From Mycobacterium asiaticum (GTDB lineage: Bacteria; Actinomycetota; Actinomycetes; Mycobacteriales; Mycobacteriaceae): 50,331 nt of DNA. Each line of letters begins with the position of its first letter. Position 1 is the first letter of the stretch. Below are positions 47,281 through 50,331 of the stretch, piece after piece. Where the stretch lies: assembly GCF_001668675.1 (NCBI RefSeq), contig NZ_LZKQ01000251.1:1-50331 (forward strand), given 5' to 3'. The notes under the pieces were generated by a model. The model ran no database searches. It was not told the origin of the DNA and worked only from the letters and a program-made list of their open reading frames with translations. The translations under genes and the position numbers were made by a program.

Positions 47281-47583
47281 ATGGACATCGTTGCCGCTAC
47301 CGAATTCCTTGCTCGCTCGTCGACCCTCACCAGCGTGGGCTGGATCGGCTACATCATCATCGGTGCGCTGGCCGGCTGGATCGCCGGCAAGATCGTCAAG
47401 GGCGGCGGCTCGGGCATCCTGATGAACATCGTGATCGGTGTGGTCGGTGCGTTGATAGGTGGCTTTCTGCTCAGCTTCGCCTTCGACACCGCGTCGGGCG
47501 GCTGGTGGTTCACCTTCTTCACCGCGATCCTGGGCTCGGTGATCCTGCTGTGGCTCGTCGGGCTGGTACAGCGGCGCGGTTAG
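47281..47583 (+). CDS. GlsB/YeaQ/YmgE family small membrane protein (Rv1861-like)
   Basis: This 100-residue protein has three hydrophobic segments: WIGYIIIGALAGWIAGKIVK, ILMNIVIGVVGALIGGFLLS and FTFFTAILGSVILLWLVGLV. The family motif GWIAGKIVKGGG is present. These are often called transglycosylase-associated proteins, but the family has no proven enzymatic activity and is often stress-induced. TAGGAGACCC precedes the ATG and is a fair ribosome-binding site. Its position matches Rv1861. Confidence 0.88.
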   Translation: MDIVAATEFLARSSTLTSVGWIGYIIIGALAGWIAGKIVKGGGSGILMNIVIGVVGALIGGFLLSFAFDTASGGWWFTFFTAILGSVILLWLVGLVQRRG

Positions 47584-47628
47584 GACCGGACGCCTTGGCG
47601 GCATGGTCCTTCGCGGCATGATGGGGTA

Positions 47629-48654
47629 ATGGCGCCGCCGACCGCCCGGACGATGACCGCGTGGCAGGTGCGTGCACCCGGGCCTATGCGGACCCAGCCG
47701 CTTGAACGCGTCAGCACCGCGGTTCCGCGGCCCGCGCCGACCGAGCTGCTGGTGGCCGTGCTGGCGTGCGGGGTGTGCCGCACCGACCTGCACGTCACCG
47801 AGGGTGACCTGCCCGTGCACCGCGAGCGGGTAACTCCCGGCCACGAGGTGGTGGGGGAGGTGGTCGAGGTCGGCTCAGCCGCCGGCGACGCCTTCAAGGT
47901 GGGCGACCGGGTGGGCATCGCCTGGCTGCGACACACCTGCGGGACGTGCAAATACTGCCGCCGGGGCGACGAGAACCTGTGTCCGCAGTCCCGTTACACG
48001 GGTTGGGACGCTGACGGCGGCTACGCCGAGTTCGCCACGGTGCCAGCCGCTTTCGCACATCACCTGCCGGCGGGTTACAGCGACAGCGAGCTGGCGCCGC
48101 TGCTGTGCGCCGGGATCATCGGCTACCGCTCCCTGTTGCGCGCCGAGGTGCCGCCGGGAGGCCGGCTGGGGCTCTACGGATTTGGGGGTAGCGCGCACAT
48201 CACCGCCCAGGTCGCGTTGGCGCAGGGTGCAGAGGTGCATGTCATGACCCGCGGCGCCGCGGCGCGTGAGCTGGCGCTGGGGCTGGGCGCTGCGTCGGCG
48301 CAGGGTGCCTCCGACCCGCCGCCGGTTCCACTGGACGCGGCGATCCTGTTCGCCCCGGTCGGCGATCTGGTGCTACCCGCGCTCGAGGCTCTCGACCGGG
48401 GCGGCACGCTCGCGATCGCCGGAATCCATCTGAGCGACATCCCGTCGCTCAACTATCAACGACATCTGTTCCAGGAGCGCCAAATTCGATCGGTCACTTC
48501 GAACACGCGAGCCGATGCCCGTGGGTTCCTCGACTTCGCCGCGCAGTATCACATCGACGTCACCACGCCGGAATACCCGCTGGGACAAGCCGATCGGGCG
48601 CTGACCGATCTCAGCTCGGGCCGGATAGCCGGAGCCGCGGTACTTCTGGTGTAG
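47629..48654 (+). CDS. adhA: Zinc-dependent alcohol dehydrogenase AdhA
   Basis: This 341-residue medium-chain dehydrogenase has the catalytic zinc site [16 protein letters not shown] with [12 protein letters not shown], and structural zinc Cys in [15 protein letters not shown]. The cofactor segment [20 protein letters not shown] replaces the more usual GxGxxG. It oxidises alcohols or reduces aldehydes with NAD(P). It corresponds to Rv1862. It starts with ATG 47629, 45 bp after the GlsB-family gene, and is convergent with the CPBP protease gene with one base between stops. Confidence 0.92.
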   Translation: MAPPTARTMTAWQVRAPGPMRTQPLERVSTAVPRPAPTELLVAVLACGVCRTDLHVTEGDLPVHRERVTPGHEVVGEVVEVGSAAGDAFKVGDRVGIAWLRHTCGTCKYCRRGDENLCPQSRYTGWDADGGYAEFATVPAAFAHHLPAGYSDSELAPLLCAGIIGYRSLLRAEVPPGGRLGLYGFGGSAHITAQVALAQGAEVHVMTRGAAARELALGLGAASAQGASDPPPVPLDAAILFAPVGDLVLPALEALDRGGTLAIAGIHLSDIPSLNYQRHLFQERQIRSVTSNTRADARGFLDFAAQYHIDVTTPEYPLGQADRALTDLSSGRIAGAAVLLV

Positions 48655-48655
48655 G

Positions 48656-49405
48656 TCAGCTGGACAGGTGCCAGACCAGCGCCGCGGCCAGGGCGCCCAC
48701 GCCGTTCAACGACCAGTGCAGCGCGATCGGCGCGATCAGACTGCCGCTGCGCCTGCGCAGCCAACTGAACACGAAGCCGGCCGTGCCGGTGGCCAGGACC
48801 GCGAGCGTCACACCGGCCACCATGCCGAAGACGCCGCCGCCGAATAGCCGGGTGAAGCCGACGTTATTGCTGGTCAGGCCCAGCGAGGTGGCGATGTGCC
48901 ACAACCCGAAGAGCAGCGATCCGGCCAGCGCGACGCCACGGAACCCCCAGGCCCGATGCAACGTGCCGTGCAGCACGCCGCGGAAGACGAGTTCCTCGGG
49001 AATGACGGTCTGCAACGGGATGATGACCATCGAGGCAATGACCGCACCAGAGATCGTCGCGTAGTGGTTGTTCAGGAACATCGGCCGGGTGATCGGCAGC
49101 AGCACCCCGACCGCGATCACCGACACCACCAGCGCCACCGCGGCCAGCGCGTAGCCCATCCCGGATCTCCAGTGCTCGCGGCCCAGACCGAGTTCAGCCC
49201 AATCCAATCCGCGCCAGCGAAGTAGCAGGACCAGCCCGACGGCGGCTGCCGGGACGGTCGCGATGCTCGCCCAAGCGGTCGTGAAGTGCGCGATCAGGTT
49301 GGTCAACACCAGGACCGCGACGACCACGACGATGTCTACGTGGATACGAAACCTGTCCGGTTGCACCGGCGCAGCACAGCCCGGTTCCAGGATTTGGTGA
49401 CGCAT
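48656..49405 (-). CDS. CPBP-family intramembrane metalloprotease (Rv1863c-like)
   Basis: This 249-residue integral membrane protein has the three Abi/CAAX-protease motifs: EELVFRG (EExxxR), LLFGLWHIAT (FxxxH) and IALHWSLN (HxxxN). About six to eight hydrophobic helices surround them. CPBP proteins cleave or modify prenylated proteins or peptides, and some process bacteriocins. Nothing here indicates a bacteriocin cluster. A leaderless promoter is visible: TAGAAT on the minus strand (49413-49418) lies seven bases before the ATG. Confidence 0.9.
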   Translation of the reverse strand: MRHQILEPGCAAPVQPDRFRIHVDIVVVVAVLVLTNLIAHFTTAWASIATVPAAAVGLVLLLRWRGLDWAELGLGREHWRSGMGYALAAVALVVSVIAVGVLLPITRPMFLNNHYATISGAVIASMVIIPLQTVIPEELVFRGVLHGTLHRAWGFRGVALAGSLLFGLWHIATSLGLTSNNVGFTRLFGGGVFGMVAGVTLAVLATGTAGFVFSWLRRRSGSLIAPIALHWSLNGVGALAAALVWHLSS

Positions 49406-49440
49406 TGGGGCGATTCTACCGGCGTAGCGATGGGCGCTGC

Positions 49441-50115
49441 CTAGCTTTCCCGCACCGCAAGCCGGCGGCGGACGTAGTTTTTGTACTCGTCGGAGAGGGC
49501 CTCGGCGGCCAGGAGCCGGGGGAGCAACTCGGGTTCTGACATCTTGGCGCGGAAGACCATGCCGATCGTCACGTCGTGGTCGGGCCGGTCGACAATGGTG
49601 ATCTCGTCGCCGGCCTGAACGGTCCCCGGCTCGAGCACCCGGAGGTAGGCGCCCGGTTTACCGGCCTGGGTGAAGGTCTTCATCCAGTGGCTCAGCTCGA
49701 GGAACGCCGAGAAGGTCCGGCACGGCGTTCTGGGCGCGGAAACCTCCAGCAGCAACCCCTCGGTGCCGACCCGCCAGCGCTCACCGATCCTGGCCCCGGT
49801 GACCTCGACGCCCGTGGTGGTCAAGTTCTCACCGAACATCCCATGAGTGAGGGTGCGATCGAGCTTGGTCTCCCACTCGTCGAGATCTTCCCGGGCGTAG
49901 ACGTAGACGGCCTGGTCGTCACCGCCGTGGTACTTGCTGTTGCCGATCGTGTCGCCGACGAGCCCGCTGCCCAGCCCGCCGCGCTTGGGGCCTGGCGCCC
50001 GGACCAGGACCGGCTCGGTGACGGCGACCTTGTCGATGCCGGTGACTTTCTTCATGGCGCGCGGATCGGGGTTGGGACGACCGCCAGCTACGTTGACCGA
50101 CAACACTTTCGCCAC
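49441..50115 (-). CDS. MOSC-domain protein (Rv1864c-like)
   Basis: This 224-residue MOSC-domain protein begins MAKVLSVNVAGGRPNPDPR. It has GDTIGNSKYHGGDDQAVYVY, HGMFGENLTTTGVEVTGARI and APRTPCRTFSAFL, whose Cys is the conserved MOSC Cys that binds Mo cofactor or sulfur. The C-terminal helical extension is like YiiM. It probably transfers sulfur or Moco or reduces N-hydroxylated bases. It lies near modABC but on the other strand. It starts with GTG; TACGCT on the minus strand at 50122-50127 lies six bases upstream, again a leaderless pattern. Confidence 0.9.
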   Translation of the reverse strand: MAKVLSVNVAGGRPNPDPRAMKKVTGIDKVAVTEPVLVRAPGPKRGGLGSGLVGDTIGNSKYHGGDDQAVYVYAREDLDEWETKLDRTLTHGMFGENLTTTGVEVTGARIGERWRVGTEGLLLEVSAPRTPCRTFSAFLELSHWMKTFTQAGKPGAYLRVLEPGTVQAGDEITIVDRPDHDVTIGMVFRAKMSEPELLPRLLAAEALSDEYKNYVRRRLAVRES

Positions 50116-50217
50116 TCGGACAGCGTAGCGAGCGATCGGCCTGTCTGTGGGCCGGCGCAGTATCGCACTCCGTTAGCCCCACCGGGCCCGCCCCACCCGA
50201 GGACGACCCACCACCCT

Positions 50218-50331
50218 TTAGACCGCCGACAGCCGCCATTCACCCGGCACGCCTTTGAGTTGGTGCGCGCCGCGGTCCTCGAAGGCCAGCCCCGACCCGA
50301 TCACCAGATCGCGCAGCGTGCTGGACACCAG
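50218..50331 (-). CDS. C-terminal end of a probable class III nucleotide cyclase-domain protein (partial)
   Basis: The last 37 codons of a gene extend beyond the right edge. They encode LVSSTLRDLVIGSGLAFEDR and GAHQLKGVPGEWRLSAV followed by TAA. The block V-S-x-T-x-x-D-L-V-x-G-S-G followed by L-K-G-V-P-G-x-W-x-L is typical of the end of adenylate/guanylate cyclase domains in mycobacterial multidomain proteins (with hydrolase, LuxR or AAA partners). Which architecture applies cannot be told here. No such gene follows Rv1864c in H37Rv as I recall. Confidence 0.6.
   Translation of the reverse strand: MVSSTLRDLVIGSGLAFEDRGAHQLKGVPGEWRLSAV

Noticed and set aside
48656..49405. A bacteriocin or abortive-infection system based on the CPBP protease
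   Set aside because: The neighbours are housekeeping genes (adhA, MOSC). No peptide precursor, immunity gene or toxin is visible.

Overview
This window is chromosomal DNA from a mycobacterium, most likely a slow grower outside the M. tuberculosis complex. It is GC-rich, with many GTG starts and mycobacterium-specific families (PPE, DUF732, an Apa-like secreted Ala/Pro-rich antigen, GarA, SecA2, F420-linked enzymes). From memory, the gene order follows the M. tuberculosis H37Rv interval from about Rv1809 (PPE33) to Rv1864c. No database was searched, so species and ortholog names are recognition by eye.

Layout. 1-2.4 kb: an interrupted PPE gene, a coupled DUF732 secreted protein and mgtC. 2.4-9.5 kb: a coupled alpha/beta hydrolase and FAD oxidoreductase pair, erg3, a secreted trypsin-like protease, a deazaflavin-type nitroreductase facing a TetR regulator across a large inverted repeat, and a VOC protein coupled to a fumarate-reductase-like flavoprotein. 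9.6-13.7 kb: an M13 metallopeptidase lipoprotein and the BacA-type ABC importer. 13.8-20.6 kb: ilvG, secA2, then a tight run of pgsA2, DUF881, DUF1290 and DUF881. 20.7-27.2 kb: gcvH, garA, a MerR regulator, a DUF151 nuclease, resR and gcvB, with a tandem glycine riboswitch in front of gcvB. 27.2-32.3 kb (minus strand): the operon glcB, VWA protein, haloalkane dehalogenase. 32.5-39.4 kb (minus strand): gnd1, guaB1, two DUF21/CBS membrane proteins, and blaI with an M56 protease. 39.5-40.1 kb: a small RNA matching MrsI, with an IdeR-like iron box over its promoter, and a hotdog thioesterase. 40.1-43.2 kb (minus strand): ndh, an LLM oxidoreductase and an SDR. 43.4-48.7 kb: modABC, apa, a GlsB-family membrane protein and adhA. 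48.7-50.3 kb (minus strand): a CPBP protease, a MOSC protein and the tail of a probable nucleotide cyclase.

The genes form several functional groups. Glycine cleavage (gcvH, gcvB, riboswitch) sits beside GarA, the FHA switch of TCA and glutamate flux. GlcB and Gnd1 serve carbon flux, GuaB1 serves purines, Ndh serves respiration and ModABC serves molybdate uptake. Secretion and envelope roles belong to SecA2, Apa, the protease, the M13 lipoprotein and the DUF881 cluster. Regulation visible in the DNA includes the riboswitch, the sRNA, inverted-repeat operators and many leaderless promoters (TANNNT 6-8 nt before the start codon).

The window is mostly conserved mycobacterial backbone and I see no clearly new multi-gene system. 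The parts that most deserve a second look are the perfect fold-back inverted repeat in the PPE gene at the left edge, the 17/18-bp inverted repeat around the nitroreductase/tetR divergent promoter, the MrsI/IdeR locus, the perfect 23-bp hairpin upstream of resR, the near-IdeR dyad upstream of ndh, and the missing urease operon between the thioesterase gene and ndh.
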